Notes: generated from the letters alone by a model not told the origin. Shown: positions 18,712 through 27,626, numbered from the stretch's first letter. The stretch: DNA of 64,000 bases from DASWZN01 sp963841635 (GCA_963841635.1 CAWJDO010000003.1:558001-622000); one strand, 5' to 3'. Program-made: numbers and translations.

Positions 18712-21700
18712 ATGGCTGAAGGTGTCAACGCCTGGCTCCAGGACGAGTTGTACCAGGAATACCTCCACGACCACACCTCCGTCGACGAAAGCTGGAAACA
18801 CGTGTTCGAATCCAACGGATCTCCTACTGCTACCGCTACCCCTGCCCCATCCGCCTCATCGCCCGGCGATAACGACCTACAGCCGCTGCATGGCGCTGCC
18901 GCGCGCCTGGCAGGCAACATGGAAGCAAGTCTGGCGGTGCCGACCGCTACTTCGCAGCGCACTATCCCCGTCAAGGTTGTGGATGAGAATCGCACCATCA
19001 TCAACCAGCACCTCACGCTGGTGGGCCGCGACAAGGTCTCCTACACGCATCTGATCGCGTGGGGTATCGTCAGGGCGCTGGCGAGTTTTCCGAACCTCAA
19101 CAGCTCGTACGCGGAGCGCGACGGGCAGCCGCACCGCCGAGTCCCGCCCGCGATCAACTTCGGCGTGGCCGTGGACGTCGCCGGCAAGGATGGCGCGCGC
19201 TCGTTGCTGGTGCCGAACATCAAGAACGCCGGCGCGCTCAATTTCCAGCAGTTCGTCGCCGCCTTCGATGACGTGATCGGCCGCGCGCGCACCGCGAAAC
19301 TGGCCGTGGCGGAATTCGAGGGCACTACCGTTTCGCTCACCAACCCGGGGACGGTCGGCACCGTAGCCTCCATGCCTCGCCTGATGCCGGGCCAGGGCGC
19401 CATTATTGCGACGGGCGCTATCGACTACCCCGCCGAGTACCGCGGCGCCGCGCCCGACACGCGTGCGCTGATCGGCATCAGCAAAGTGATGACGATCACG
19501 TGCACTTACGACCACCGGGTGATCCAGGGCGCCGAGTCCGGGCTGTTCCTGGCGAAAGTGCAGGCGCTGCTCGAAGGGCAGGACAACTTCTACGACGCCA
19601 TCTTCGCGGACCTGCGGCTGCCGTACCAGCCGGTGCGGTGGGAGCCGGATCGTGGGGCGTTCCTGCCCGGCGGAGGCGATCGCGGCGCACAGGTCGCGCA
19701 GCAGGCGGCGGTTCTGCAGCTCATCAACGCGTATCGCGTGCGCGGCCACTTGCTGGCCGACCTCGATCCGCTTGGCTCAGAGCCCAGCTATCACCCGGAA
19801 CTGGATCCGGCCAAGTACGGCCTCACGATTTGGGATCTCGACCGCGAGTTCATCACCGGTTCGCTGGGCGAGGCCATCGGCGGCGGCTCTCCGCAGCCTT
19901 TCGCCACGCTGCGCCAGATCCTCGAGATCGTGCGCCAGACGTACTGTGGCAAGATCGGCTGCGAGTACATGAACATCCAGGTGCCGGAGCAGAAGCGGTG
20001 GCTGCAGCAGCGCATGGAGCCGGCGGCAAACAACTGGCCGCTCGACGCCGCCGTGCGCCGCCGCATCCTGGACCGACTTCTACAGGCCGAGGAGTTCGAG
20101 CACTTCCTGCATGCGCGCTTCGTGGGCCACAAGCGCTTCTCGCTCGAAGGCGCGGAGAGCGCCATGGCGATCCTGGACGAGTTGATGCGGCGCGCGGCTT
20201 CGAATGCGGTGCACGAAATGGTCATCGGGATGGCGCACCGCGGACGCCTGAACGTGCTCGCCAACCTGGTGGGGAAGCCGCTTCGCCAGATCTTCTCCGC
20301 TTTCGAGACCGAGGAGCCGCTGAGCGCGCAGGGCTCGGGGGACGTGAAGTATCACCTGGGCGCGAGCGGCTTGCGCACCTTCGAGGACGGCGGCGAGATC
20401 GTGGTCTCGGTGTCGCCGAATCCCAGCCATCTCGAAGCTGTGGACCCGGTGGTGGAGGGCATCGTGCGGCCCAAGCAGGACCGCCTGGGCGACGCCAAGC
20501 GCCAGCGCGTGATTCCGCTGTTGGTGCACGGCGACGCCGCGTTTGCGGGGCAGGGCGTGGTGGCGGAAACGCTCAACCTGTCGCAGCTCGACGGCTACTC
20601 CACGGGCGGCACCATACACCTCATCATCAACAACCAGATCGGGTTCACTACGCCGCCCGAGGAGGCGCGTTCGACGCCGTACTCGACCGATGTGGCGCGC
20701 ATGGTGCAGGCTCCGATCTTCCACGTCAACGGTGACGATCCCGAGGCGTGCGCAAGGGCGGCGCAACTGGCTTTCGATTACCGGCAGCAGTTCGCGAAGG
20801 ACGTGGTCATCGACATGTTCTGCTACCGGCGCCACGGCCACAACGAGGCGGACGATCCCAGCTACACGCAACCGATCCTCTACAAGAAGATTCGCGCGCA
20901 TCCGTCCGTGGCGGTGCTCTACTCGGAGCGCCTGTTGCGCGAAGGCCTGGTGGCGCAGGGCGATGTCGATGCCGTGCGGAAGCGCGCCGCCGGGTGGCTC
21001 GGGCAGAACTTCGAGGAAGCACAGAAGGGCGAGGATCGATTCGAGGTGCAGGAGTTGACGCCGGTCGCGGTCGAGGAGGCGGCGGCGGCGCCGAACACGG
21101 CCGTGGATCGCGCCACGCTCGAGCGCGTGGTGGCCGGGCTCACGCGGTTTCCGGATGACTTCCACCTGCATCCCAAACTGCGCGGCTTCGTCGAGCGGCG
21201 GCGCGAGGCGTTCGCGAAGGGCGGTCCCATCGATTGGGCCACCGCCGAGGCGATGGCGTTCGGCAGCCTGGTGCTCGAAGGCACGCCGGTTCGCCTGAGT
21301 GGGCAGGACTCGGCGCGCGGCACCTTCACGCAACGGCACGCCGTCTTTTACGATTACGAGGACGGCCACGAGTTTTGTCCTCTGCGGCAGATCGCTCCCG
21401 ATCAGGGACGTTTCGATGTCTACGATTCCCAGTTGAGCGAGGAAGCGGTGCTCGGTTTCGAGTACGGCTACTCGATCGGCGATCCGCTCACGCTCACCCT
21501 TTGGGAGGCGCAGTTCGGCGACTTCGTCAACAACGCGCAGGGCGTCATCGACGAGTTCATTGCCGGTTCGGAGGCGAAGTGGGGCCAGCCGAGCGGGCTG
21601 GTTCTGCTGCTGCCGCACGGCTACGAGGGGCAGGGGCCGGACCACTCCAGCGCGCGCATCGAGCGCTTTCTGCAACTGGCGGCCGAGGACAATCTGCAAG

Positions 21701-22323
21701 TGTGCAACCCCTCGACTCCGGCGCAGTACTTCCACCTGCTCCGCAGGCAGATGTTCGGCGGACGGGACCGCCGCGGGATGCGCAAACCGCTGGTCATCTT
21801 CACGCCCAAGAGCCTGCTGCGCCACGCGCGCGCGGTCTCGAGGGTGGACGATCTGGCGGGCGGCGGCTTCCGCGAGGTTCTGGCCGAGACCGGGCCGCTC
21901 GAGGCCGAGCACGTCAGGCGCATTCTGCTCGCGAGCGGCAAGGTCTACTACGACCTGGCGGCGGAGCGCGAGGCGAAGCTGGCGAGCGACGTCGCGCTGG
22001 TGCGCATCGAGCAGCTCTACCCGTTCGCATACGCCGAGGTGCAGGACGTGCTGCTGCGCTATCCGCTCACCGCGGAGGTCTTCTGGGTGCAGGAGGAGCC
22101 GCAGAACATGGGCGCATGGCGGTTCATCCACGAGCAGGTGCAGCCTTTGATCGCGCAGGCGCGCCGCGTTCTGGGCTACGTGGGACGGCCGGCGAGCGCG
22201 GCGACCGCGACCGGCTCGCACCGGCGGCACGAGCAGGAGCAGCGCGAGATCGTCGAGGCGGCGTTCGCGCCGTCGGAGGCGCGGAGCAATATTCGGGTGA
22301 TCGGCGGCCGACGGGCAAGGTGA
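18712..22323 (+). CDS. kgd: Multifunctional 2-oxoglutarate dehydrogenase E1 with fused E2 domain
   Basis: 1203 aa. An N-terminal ODH_N helix (VNAWLQDELYQEYLHD) is followed by an Ala/Pro/Thr linker. Next comes an E2 succinyltransferase catalytic core with TCTYDHRVIQGAESG around residues 263-277, including the catalytic His, and then a full E1. In the E1, the block around IINNQIGFTT (residue about 640) and YRRHGHNEADDPSYTQP are typical. There is no lipoyl domain, as in mycobacterial Kgd/SucA and corynebacterial OdhA. It oxidatively decarboxylates 2-oxoglutarate, or acts as a decarboxylase/carboligase. The lipoyl partner and E3 must be elsewhere. It starts 18 bp after the oxidoreductase. Confidence 0.95.
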   Translation: MAEGVNAWLQDELYQEYLHDHTSVDESWKHVFESNGSPTATATPAPSASSPGDNDLQPLHGAAARLAGNMEASLAVPTATSQRTIPVKVVDENRTIINQHLTLVGRDKVSYTHLIAWGIVRALASFPNLNSSYAERDGQPHRRVPPAINFGVAVDVAGKDGARSLLVPNIKNAGALNFQQFVAAFDDVIGRARTAKLAVAEFEGTTVSLTNPGTVGTVASMPRLMPGQGAIIATGAIDYPAEYRGAAPDTRALIGISKVMTITCTYDHRVIQGAESGLFLAKVQALLEGQDNFYDAIFADLRLPYQPVRWEPDRGAFLPGGGDRGAQVAQQAAVLQLINAYRVRGHLLADLDPLGSEPSYHPELDPAKYGLTIWDLDREFITGSLGEAIGGGSPQPFATLRQILEIVRQTYCGKIGCEYMNIQVPEQKRWLQQRMEPAANNWPLDAAVRRRILDRLLQAEEFEHFLHARFVGHKRFSLEGAESAMAILDELMRRAASNAVHEMVIGMAHRGRLNVLANLVGKPLRQIFSAFETEEPLSAQGSGDVKYHLGASGLRTFEDGGEIVVSVSPNPSHLEAVDPVVEGIVRPKQDRLGDAKRQRVIPLLVHGDAAFAGQGVVAETLNLSQLDGYSTGGTIHLIINNQIGFTTPPEEARSTPYSTDVARMVQAPIFHVNGDDPEACARAAQLAFDYRQQFAKDVVIDMFCYRRHGHNEADDPSYTQPILYKKIRAHPSVAVLYSERLLREGLVAQGDVDAVRKRAAGWLGQNFEEAQKGEDRFEVQELTPVAVEEAAAAPNTAVDRATLERVVAGLTRFPDDFHLHPKLRGFVERRREAFAKGGPIDWATAEAMAFGSLVLEGTPVRLSGQDSARGTFTQRHAVFYDYEDGHEFCPLRQIAPDQGRFDVYDSQLSEEAVLGFEYGYSIGDPLTLTLWEAQFGDFVNNAQGVIDEFIAGSEAKWGQPSGLVLLLPHGYEGQGPDHSSARIERFLQLAAEDNLQVCNPSTPAQYFHLLRRQMFGGRDRRGMRKPLVIFTPKSLLRHARAVSRVDDLAGGGFREVLAETGPLEAEHVRRILLASGKVYYDLAAEREAKLASDVALVRIEQLYPFAYAEVQDVLLRYPLTAEVFWVQEEPQNMGAWRFIHEQVQPLIAQARRVLGYVGRPASAATATGSHRRHEQEQREIVEAAFAPSEARSNIRVIGGRRAR

Positions 22324-22333
22324 GGGGCAGAAG

Positions 22334-22373
22334 GTCTCGGCACGAGTGCCGAGACGGCAGCCTGAGAGGCTGC
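22334..22373 (+). terminator. Double hairpin after kgd
   Basis: GTCTCGGCAC / GTGCCGAGAC (10-bp arms, 2-nt centre) is followed at once by GCAGCCT-GAG-AGGCTGC (7-bp stem). There is no T tract, so it could be a palindromic repeat or an mRNA 3'-end stabiliser rather than an intrinsic terminator. Confidence 0.5.
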
Positions 22374-22438
22374 GCCAAAGACTTCGACGCCCCGTCGGCC
22401 CGGTCGTACCGACAGGCTCGGTTGATCAGCGCGAAATC

Positions 22439-22484
22439 GGGTCCAGGGGGACCTGCGCGGACCAGGACCAGGGGGTCCACCCCA
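22439..22484 (+). repeat. GGTCC palindromic repeat after kgd
   Basis: Near copy of the element after ppc (17647). It contains GGTCC...GGACC and GGACC...GGGGGTCC pairs. Confidence 0.55.
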
Positions 22485-22508
22485 CCTTGGTCGCGCTATG
22501 CTTCTGGT

Positions 22509-22853
22509 ATGGCGACTCCTGTAGCTCACAACATGGTTACGACCGCGTTTACGCTGGACGGCTACCGCATCGTGCGGACGCTTGGCGTTGTGCGCGGCAT
22601 CACTGTTCGCTCACGCTCTCTGCTGGGGACGCTCGGCGCCAGCCTGCAGACCATCGTCGGCGGGAACATCACGCTGCTGACGCAACTTTGCGAGAAGACG
22701 CGCGGCGAGGCGTTCGACTTCATGCTCGCTCATGCGGCCGAGCTTGGCGCCAACGGCGTGGTCGGCGCGCGCTATGACGCCACCGAGGTCATGCAAGGCG
22801 TCACCGAGGTTCTGGCCTACGGCACCGCCGTCGTGGTGGAACCGCAATCCTGA
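22509..22853 (+). CDS. YbjQ/UPF0145 family protein
   Basis: 114 aa. The pattern VVRGITVRSRS...LGASLQTIVGGNI, TRGEAFDFMLAHAAELGANGVVGARYD and EVLAYGTAVVVE is the YbjQ family, a small pentameric fold of unknown or metal-related function. An ATG at 22509 starts it. The alcohol dehydrogenase begins 17 bp after its stop. Confidence 0.88.
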   Translation: MATPVAHNMVTTAFTLDGYRIVRTLGVVRGITVRSRSLLGTLGASLQTIVGGNITLLTQLCEKTRGEAFDFMLAHAAELGANGVVGARYDATEVMQGVTEVLAYGTAVVVEPQS

Positions 22854-22870
22854 TCCGGAGGAACTCATCC

Positions 22871-23920
22871 ATGCTTAAGACCAAGGCCTACGCGGCTAGC
22901 GCGTCCAAGGCGCCGCTGGGGCCGTATTCGTTCGAACGGCGCGATCCGCGCGAGCGCGATGTCGTGATCGACATCCTTTACTGCGGCATCTGCCATTCCG
23001 ACATACACCAGGCCCGCGACGAGTGGGGCGGTTCGATCTTCCCCATGGTTCCGGGCCACGAAATCGCCGGCACGGTTGCGGCGGTCGGGGGCGGGGCCAC
23101 GAAGTACAAGGTTGGCGACAAGGTCGGGGTCGGCTGCTTTGTGGACTCGTGCCGGACCTGCGCCGAATGCCGCGAGGGGATCGAGCAGTACTGCCCGGGC
23201 ACGGTGTTCACGTACAACTCGCGGGAACACGACGGCACGCCGACCATGGGCGGCTATTCCGAGAGGATCGTGGTGGACGAGGACTACGTTCTGCGGATGC
23301 CGGAGAACCTGCCGCTGGACGCGTGCGCGCCGCTGCTGTGCGCGGGGATCACACTGTATTCTCCGTTGGTACATTGGCATGCCGGTCCTGCCACAAGGGT
23401 GGCGATCATCGGGCTGGGCGGGCTCGGGCACATGGGCGTCAAACTGGCCCATGCCATGGGGGCCGAGGTCACGGTGCTCAGCCACTCGATGCGCAAATGC
23501 GAGGATGCGAAGAGGTTGGGCGCCGACGACTTCCATGCGACGTTGGACGCCGAGACGTGTAAGAATCTGCAGGGGCGCTTCGATCTTATCGTCAACACGG
23601 TGTCGGCCGAGATGGATTGGAACCAATACCTCAATCTGCTGAGGGTTGACGGCTCGATGGTGGTGGTGGGCATTCCCGAGAAGCAGGTGCCGCTGGGGGC
23701 TTATCCGCTGGTGTCGCGGCGGCGCAGCCTGGCGGGTTCGATGATCGGCGGGATCCGGGAGACGCAGGAGATGCTGGACTTCTGCGGGCGGCACGGCATC
23801 GTGTCGGACATCGAGACGATTCCGATTCAGAAGGTGAACGAGGCTTACGAGCGGGTTTTGAAGAGCGATGTGCGGTATCGCTTTGTGATCGACATTGCGA
23901 GCTTGAGGTCCGCTCGCTGA
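22871..23920 (+). CDS. Zinc-dependent NAD(P) alcohol dehydrogenase (YahK/cinnamyl type)
   Basis: 349 aa. It is a medium-chain dehydrogenase with the catalytic zinc site CGICHSD (Cys41-His42) and GHE near residue 62. The four-Cys structural zinc loop is in SCRTCAECREGIEQYC. The nucleotide fold is IIGLGGLGHMGV around residue 178. It reduces aldehydes with NADPH. GGAGG precedes the start. The last residues (...LRSAR, stop) are read from the dispersed repeat that begins at 23907, so the repeat now forms the 3' end of this gene. Confidence 0.92.
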   Translation: MLKTKAYAASASKAPLGPYSFERRDPRERDVVIDILYCGICHSDIHQARDEWGGSIFPMVPGHEIAGTVAAVGGGATKYKVGDKVGVGCFVDSCRTCAECREGIEQYCPGTVFTYNSREHDGTPTMGGYSERIVVDEDYVLRMPENLPLDACAPLLCAGITLYSPLVHWHAGPATRVAIIGLGGLGHMGVKLAHAMGAEVTVLSHSMRKCEDAKRLGADDFHATLDAETCKNLQGRFDLIVNTVSAEMDWNQYLNLLRVDGSMVVVGIPEKQVPLGAYPLVSRRRSLAGSMIGGIRETQEMLDFCGRHGIVSDIETIPIQKVNEAYERVLKSDVRYRFVIDIASLRSAR

Positions 23921-23940
23921 CGCTCGCGGTTCGGTGCTGG
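23907..23940 (+). repeat. Dispersed GC repeat overlapping the adh stop codon
   Basis: GGTCCGCTCGCTGACGCTCG followed by CGGTTCGGTGCTGG. The TGA inside this copy (23918-23920) is the stop of the dehydrogenase. Confidence 0.85.
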
Positions 23941-23958
23941 CGGGGGCGGCATAAATAA

Positions 23959-23983
23959 ACCGCCCCGCACGAGGCGGGGCGGT
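23959..23983 (-). terminator. Rho-independent terminator of groESL
   Basis: Perfect 10-bp stem ACCGCCCCGC / GCGGGGCGGT with a 5-nt loop. On the minus strand the hairpin is followed by TTTATTTAT, so it terminates groEL 20 bp after its stop. It may also serve the convergent dehydrogenase. Confidence 0.85.
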
Positions 23984-24003
23984 GCAGAGGTGACAGCTAA
24001 TTC

Positions 24004-25638
24004 CTAGTAGTCCATCTCGGGGCCGCCGTGGCCGCCGGGCATGGGACTCGCCTGCTTCTTCTCGGGGATCTCAGCGATCAGGGCTTCGGTGGTCAGCATG
24101 AGCGCGGCGATGGAGGCCGCGTTCTGGAGCGCGGTGCGGGTGACCTTGGTCGGGTCGATTACGCCGGACGCCACCAGGTCCTCATACGTGTCGGTCTGGG
24201 CGTTGTAGCCGAAGTTGGGGTTGTCGTTGTTGCGGACCTTCTCGGCGACGATGGCGCCTTCGACGCCCGCGTTACCGACGATCTGGCGGAGGGGCTCTTC
24301 GCAGGCCTTGCGCACGATATCGACGCCGATCTGCTCATCGCCCTCGAGCTTGAGAGTGGACAGCGCTCTGCCGGCCCGGAGCAGCGCGACGCCGCCGCCC
24401 GGAACGATGCCTTCCTCAACCGCGGCGCGCGTGGCGTGGAGAGCATCCTCGACGCGGGCCTTCTTCTCCTTCATTTCGGTCTCGGTGGCCGCGCCGACCT
24501 TGATCACCGCAACGCCGCCGGCCAGCTTGGCCAGCCGCTCTTGCAGTTTCTCGCGGTCGTAGTCGGAAGTGGTCTCTTCGATCTGGGCGCGCAATTGCTT
24601 GATGCGGCCCTCGATGGTCTTCGGGCTGCCGGCGCCGTCCACGATGGTGGTGTTGTCCTTGTCGACGGTGACGCGCTTGGCGCGGCCGAGGTCTTCCAGG
24701 CGGACGCCTTCGAGCTTGATGCCGGTCTCTTCCATGATGGCCTTGCCGCCGGTGAGGACGGAGATGTCCTCGAGCATGGCCTTGCGGCGGTCGCCGAACC
24801 CGGGGGCCTTGACGGCGCAGGCATTGAGGGTGCCGCGCAGCTTATTGACCACCAGCGTCGCCAGGGCTTCGCCCTCGACTTCCTCGGCGATGACCAGCAG
24901 CGGCTTGCCGGAGCGAGCGATCTGCTCGAGCAGGGGCAGCAGGTCCTTCATGTTGCTGATCTTCTTTTCGTGGATCAGGATGTAGGGATCTTCGATGACG
25001 GCTTCCATCCGCTCGGGGTCGGTGATGAAGTAGGGCGAGAGATAGCCGCGGTCGAACTGCATGCCTTCGACGGTGTCCAGCTCGGTGGACATGGTCTTGG
25101 ACTCTTCGACCGTGATAACGCCGTCCTTGCCGACCTTCTTCATCGCTTGCGCGATGGTATCGCCGATGGTGGTGTCGCCATTGGCGGAAATGGTGCCGAC
25201 CTGAGCGATCTTATCCTCGGTGGTGACGGGCTTGGAGAGCTTCTTCACCTCTTCGGTGACGAGCGCGACGGCCTTCTCGATGCCGCGCTTGAGGGCCATG
25301 GGGTTGGCGCCGGCGGCGACCGACTTCACGCCCTCGCGGAAAATGGACTGGGCCAGGATGGTGGCGGTGGTGGTGCCATCGCCGGCGACATCGGAGGTCT
25401 TGGAGGCGACTTCGCGAACCATCTGCGCGCCCATGTTTTCGAGCGGATCCTTCAGCTCGATTTCCTTGGCGACGGTGACGCCGTCCTTGGTGATGGTGGG
25501 GCCGCCGAATTTCTTCTCGAGCACGACGTTGCGGCCTTTGGGGCCGAGGGTGACCTTCACCGCGTCGGCGAGTTGATTGACACCGCGCAGAATGGCCTGC
25601 CGGGAGTTCTCACTGTATACGATCTGCTTTGCAGCCAT
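24004..25638 (-). CDS. groL: Chaperonin GroEL (Hsp60)
   Basis: 544 aa, full length. It forms the tetradecameric ATP-dependent folding chamber with GroES. MAAKQIVYSE, VTLGPKGRNV, GDGTTTAT (ATP site near residues 84-91), the apical domain and AAVEEGIVPGGGVAL near residue 400 are present. The C-terminal tail is short, ending GGHGGPEMDY rather than long GGM repeats. The start was set at the ATG at 25638, with AGGAGG about 7 nt before it. It follows groES after 21 bp and is under the same CIRCE control. Confidence 0.98.
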   Translation of the reverse strand: MAAKQIVYSENSRQAILRGVNQLADAVKVTLGPKGRNVVLEKKFGGPTITKDGVTVAKEIELKDPLENMGAQMVREVASKTSDVAGDGTTTATILAQSIFREGVKSVAAGANPMALKRGIEKAVALVTEEVKKLSKPVTTEDKIAQVGTISANGDTTIGDTIAQAMKKVGKDGVITVEESKTMSTELDTVEGMQFDRGYLSPYFITDPERMEAVIEDPYILIHEKKISNMKDLLPLLEQIARSGKPLLVIAEEVEGEALATLVVNKLRGTLNACAVKAPGFGDRRKAMLEDISVLTGGKAIMEETGIKLEGVRLEDLGRAKRVTVDKDNTTIVDGAGSPKTIEGRIKQLRAQIEETTSDYDREKLQERLAKLAGGVAVIKVGAATETEMKEKKARVEDALHATRAAVEEGIVPGGGVALLRAGRALSTLKLEGDEQIGVDIVRKACEEPLRQIVGNAGVEGAIVAEKVRNNDNPNFGYNAQTDTYEDLVASGVIDPTKVTRTALQNAASIAALMLTTEALIAEIPEKKQASPMPGGHGGPEMDY

Positions 25639-25659
25639 GAACAATCCTCCTGAAAACTA

Positions 25660-25971
25660 TTAGGCTTTCGCCTGCTTCGCCGCGCCTTCGAGGATTCCGA
25701 GGACCTCGTCTTCGCGCATGATCACGTACTCTTCTCCATCCAGCTTGATTTCGCTGCCGGAGTATTTGCCGAACAGAATCCGGTCGCCGGGCTTCACGTC
25801 GGGCGCGACGACTTTGCCGCTGTCCAGGCGCTTGCCTTGCCCGACGGCGATGACCTCGCCCTCCTGGGGCTTTTCCTTGGCTGAATCGGGGATGATGATT
25901 CCGCCTTGGATGGTCTCCTTCTCCTCGAGACGCCTCACGACGATCCGATCGTAGAGCGGCCGAATATTCAT
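25660..25971 (-). CDS. groS: Co-chaperonin GroES (Hsp10)
   Basis: 103 aa. It caps the GroEL ring. It has MNIRPLYDRIVVRRLEEKE, the mobile loop TIQGGIIIPDSAKEKPQEGEV and LFGKYSGSEIK. GGAGGA lies just before the ATG at 25971. It is the first gene of the heat-shock operon. Confidence 0.98.
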   Translation of the reverse strand: MNIRPLYDRIVVRRLEEKETIQGGIIIPDSAKEKPQEGEVIAVGQGKRLDSGKVVAPDVKPGDRILFGKYSGSEIKLDGEEYVIMREDEVLGILEGAAKQAKA

Positions 25972-26040
25972 ATCAATTCCTCCAGTTGCTGGTGTGGTTA
26001 ACGGAAAGGATCTGGCTTTGGGTGCCGGACCCGCTATCTA

Positions 26041-26070
26041 GTATTAGCACTCTCGACCCGAGAGTGTCAA
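26041..26070 (-). promoter_or_regulatory. Sigma-A-type promoter of groESL
   Basis: On the minus strand TTGACA (26070-26065) and TAATAC (26046-26041) are 18 bp apart. The -35 box is part of the CIRCE right arm. Transcription would start near 26034, giving a leader of about 60 nt. Confidence 0.65.
26044..26070. promoter_or_regulatory. CIRCE operator (HrcA binding site)
   Basis: TTAGCACTC-N9-GAGTGTCAA. The left arm is the exact consensus. The right arm differs in two bases from GAGTGCTAA, and these two changes create a perfect TTGACA -35 box on the other strand. HrcA repression of groESL is therefore expected. Confidence 0.95.
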
Positions 26071-26134
26071 GACGGGAGCAGGGGTCGAGACGGTGTTTTG
26101 GCGCGGCGGACGGGCGCCCGATGCCTCACGGCAC

Positions 26135-26169
26135 GGTCCGCTCCCTCGCGGTCGCGGCTCGGTACCGGC
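26135..26169 (+). repeat. Dispersed GC repeat between CIRCE and lipoprotein gene
   Basis: GGTCCGCTCCCTCGCGGTCG followed by CGGCTCGGTACCGG. Confidence 0.8.
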
Positions 26170-26294
26170 GGCTCGGCAAACACGATCACTCGTTTGGCGG
26201 ATTTAAATTTGGCGTTATCTCAGAGAGATCGGGGATGCAGCCGGGGGCTCACGCGAAATCCTCGTGCGATTGGTTGGGTGGGAGGAGAACAAAT

Positions 26295-26831
26295 ATGTGG
26301 ACTCGAAGATTGACGGCAATTGTGGTGATTGCGGTGTGCCTGTCGATGATCGGCTGCACGCAGTCGCAAGTTATCAGCGACATTGACATCGCCTTGAGCG
26401 CGGCTCAGGTGGCGATTCCGATCGTGGCGGGAGCGGCTGGTTTGCCGGCGGCCCGGGTGGCGGAGATTCTTACGTGGATCGAGGCGGCGGTGAAAGCGCT
26501 GGGCAGCGTGTCCAACCGCCTGTCGGTGGGCGGACCGGCGGGAGAAGTAGCGGCGGGTATCACGGCGGACCTGGCGGGCGTGGTTGCCTCCGTGCCGGAC
26601 TTGCAGGGCGTTCCGGCATCGATTGCGACCGTGGTCCAGACATTGGCCACCGACGTCCAGAAGGTTCTGGCCACTTACGGTGCGAAGTCGTCGCTAACGT
26701 TGAAGTCACATTCCGCGCTGGGAGCCAAAGTTCATTTTCGGAGCTCCGACCAGAAGAAGATCGCGGGCCTGAAGGCCAAGGATCTGGCGGCGCTCGCAGC
26801 GGTCGAGAAGGCCCTCGCCGCGCGGAGGTAG
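26295..26831 (+). CDS. Small lipoprotein-like secreted protein
   Basis: 178 aa from the ATG at 26295, with GGAGGAG 7 nt before it. The N-terminus is a signal sequence ending SMIGC, a weak but plausible lipobox. The body is Ala/Val-rich with long amphipathic helices and no recognised domain. The C-terminal third is Lys/Ala-rich. Only 3 bp separate it from the peptidase gene, so the two form one transcription unit. It could act as an anchor or partner of that peptidase. Confidence 0.7.
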   Translation: MWTRRLTAIVVIAVCLSMIGCTQSQVISDIDIALSAAQVAIPIVAGAAGLPAARVAEILTWIEAAVKALGSVSNRLSVGGPAGEVAAGITADLAGVVASVPDLQGVPASIATVVQTLATDVQKVLATYGAKSSLTLKSHSALGAKVHFRSSDQKKIAGLKAKDLAALAAVEKALAARR

Positions 26832-26834
26832 GCC

Positions 26835-27587
26835 ATGCGGTTCAAGCTCGGGAAACTGCCGCCGCGGCACGACGCCCGCACATTCAAGCTGGGCCAATAC
26901 GTGGAGGCGCTGCCCACGGCGCCTCCGCTGGTGGACTGGACGGGCAAGGTCCCGCAGTATGGCATGTTGTTGAACGACAGCTTGGGATGCTGCGTGATCG
27001 CGGGCATGATGCACCTGGCCATGCAGCAACGGGCCGCGGCGGGAGTGCCGGTTGCCGTGCCGTCCGACGGCGATGTGATCGCCATGTATTCGGCTATCGG
27101 CGGATATGTTCCAGGCGATCCGGCGACCGACTGCGGCTGCAGCATGCTCGACGCGCTCAACTACTGGCGCCAGCAGGGGCTGACTTTCGGCGGCGCGACG
27201 CACAAGATCACGGCATTCGCCGCCGTCAAGCCGAACGATCCGGCGGAACTGTCGGCCGCCTTATGGCTGTTCGGGGGTACGCTGGACGGCTACGCGCTGC
27301 CGGCGTCGGCCCAAGGGGCGTCCGCTTGGAAGACGCCAACGGGCAAGCTGCGCGGGAGAACGGCGCCGGGGAGTTGGGGCGGGCACTGCGTCGAGGGCCC
27401 TTATGACAAGGGCGGCGCCCTGGAGGTGATCACGTGGGGCGCGAAGATGCCGGTCGATAGCGGATTCCGCGACGCCTACTGCGACGAGAGCTACGTTGTG
27501 TTCACTGCCGAGTGGATTGACGCGAACGGGAATTCTCCGTGCGGGTTTAAGCGCGACGCGCTCCTGGCGGACCTGGCGGCGCTGTAG
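26835..27587 (+). CDS. Papain-like (C1-type) cysteine peptidase
   Basis: 250 aa with no signal peptide. LLNDSLGCCVIAGMMHLAM (Cys52/Cys53) resembles the papain Gln...Gly-x-Cys-x-x-x helix. GSWGGHCV near residue 183 supplies the His, and EVITWG follows as in the family. Similar proteins occur in phages and soil bacteria. Whether it is active cannot be told; the oxyanion Gln may be replaced by Asn48. It is paired with the preceding lipoprotein. Confidence 0.65.
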   Translation: MRFKLGKLPPRHDARTFKLGQYVEALPTAPPLVDWTGKVPQYGMLLNDSLGCCVIAGMMHLAMQQRAAAGVPVAVPSDGDVIAMYSAIGGYVPGDPATDCGCSMLDALNYWRQQGLTFGGATHKITAFAAVKPNDPAELSAALWLFGGTLDGYALPASAQGASAWKTPTGKLRGRTAPGSWGGHCVEGPYDKGGALEVITWGAKMPVDSGFRDAYCDESYVVFTAEWIDANGNSPCGFKRDALLADLAAL

Positions 27588-27592
27588 GGCGC

Positions 27593-27626
27593 GGTCCGCT
27601 CCCTGACGGTCGCGGTTCGGTGCTGG
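27593..27626 (+). repeat. Dispersed GC repeat after peptidase gene
   Basis: GGTCCGCTCCCTGACGGTCG followed by CGGTTCGGTGCTGG; this is the consensus form. Confidence 0.85.

Noticed and set aside
20080..22230. 716-codon open minus-strand frame opposite kgd
   Set aside because: Antisense to a conserved enzyme, Arg/His/Leu-rich, no domain seen.
24028..25653. 541-codon open plus-strand frame opposite groEL
   Set aside because: Antisense of a certain gene; Gly/Asp/Leu-rich composition follows from groEL codon usage in GC-rich DNA.
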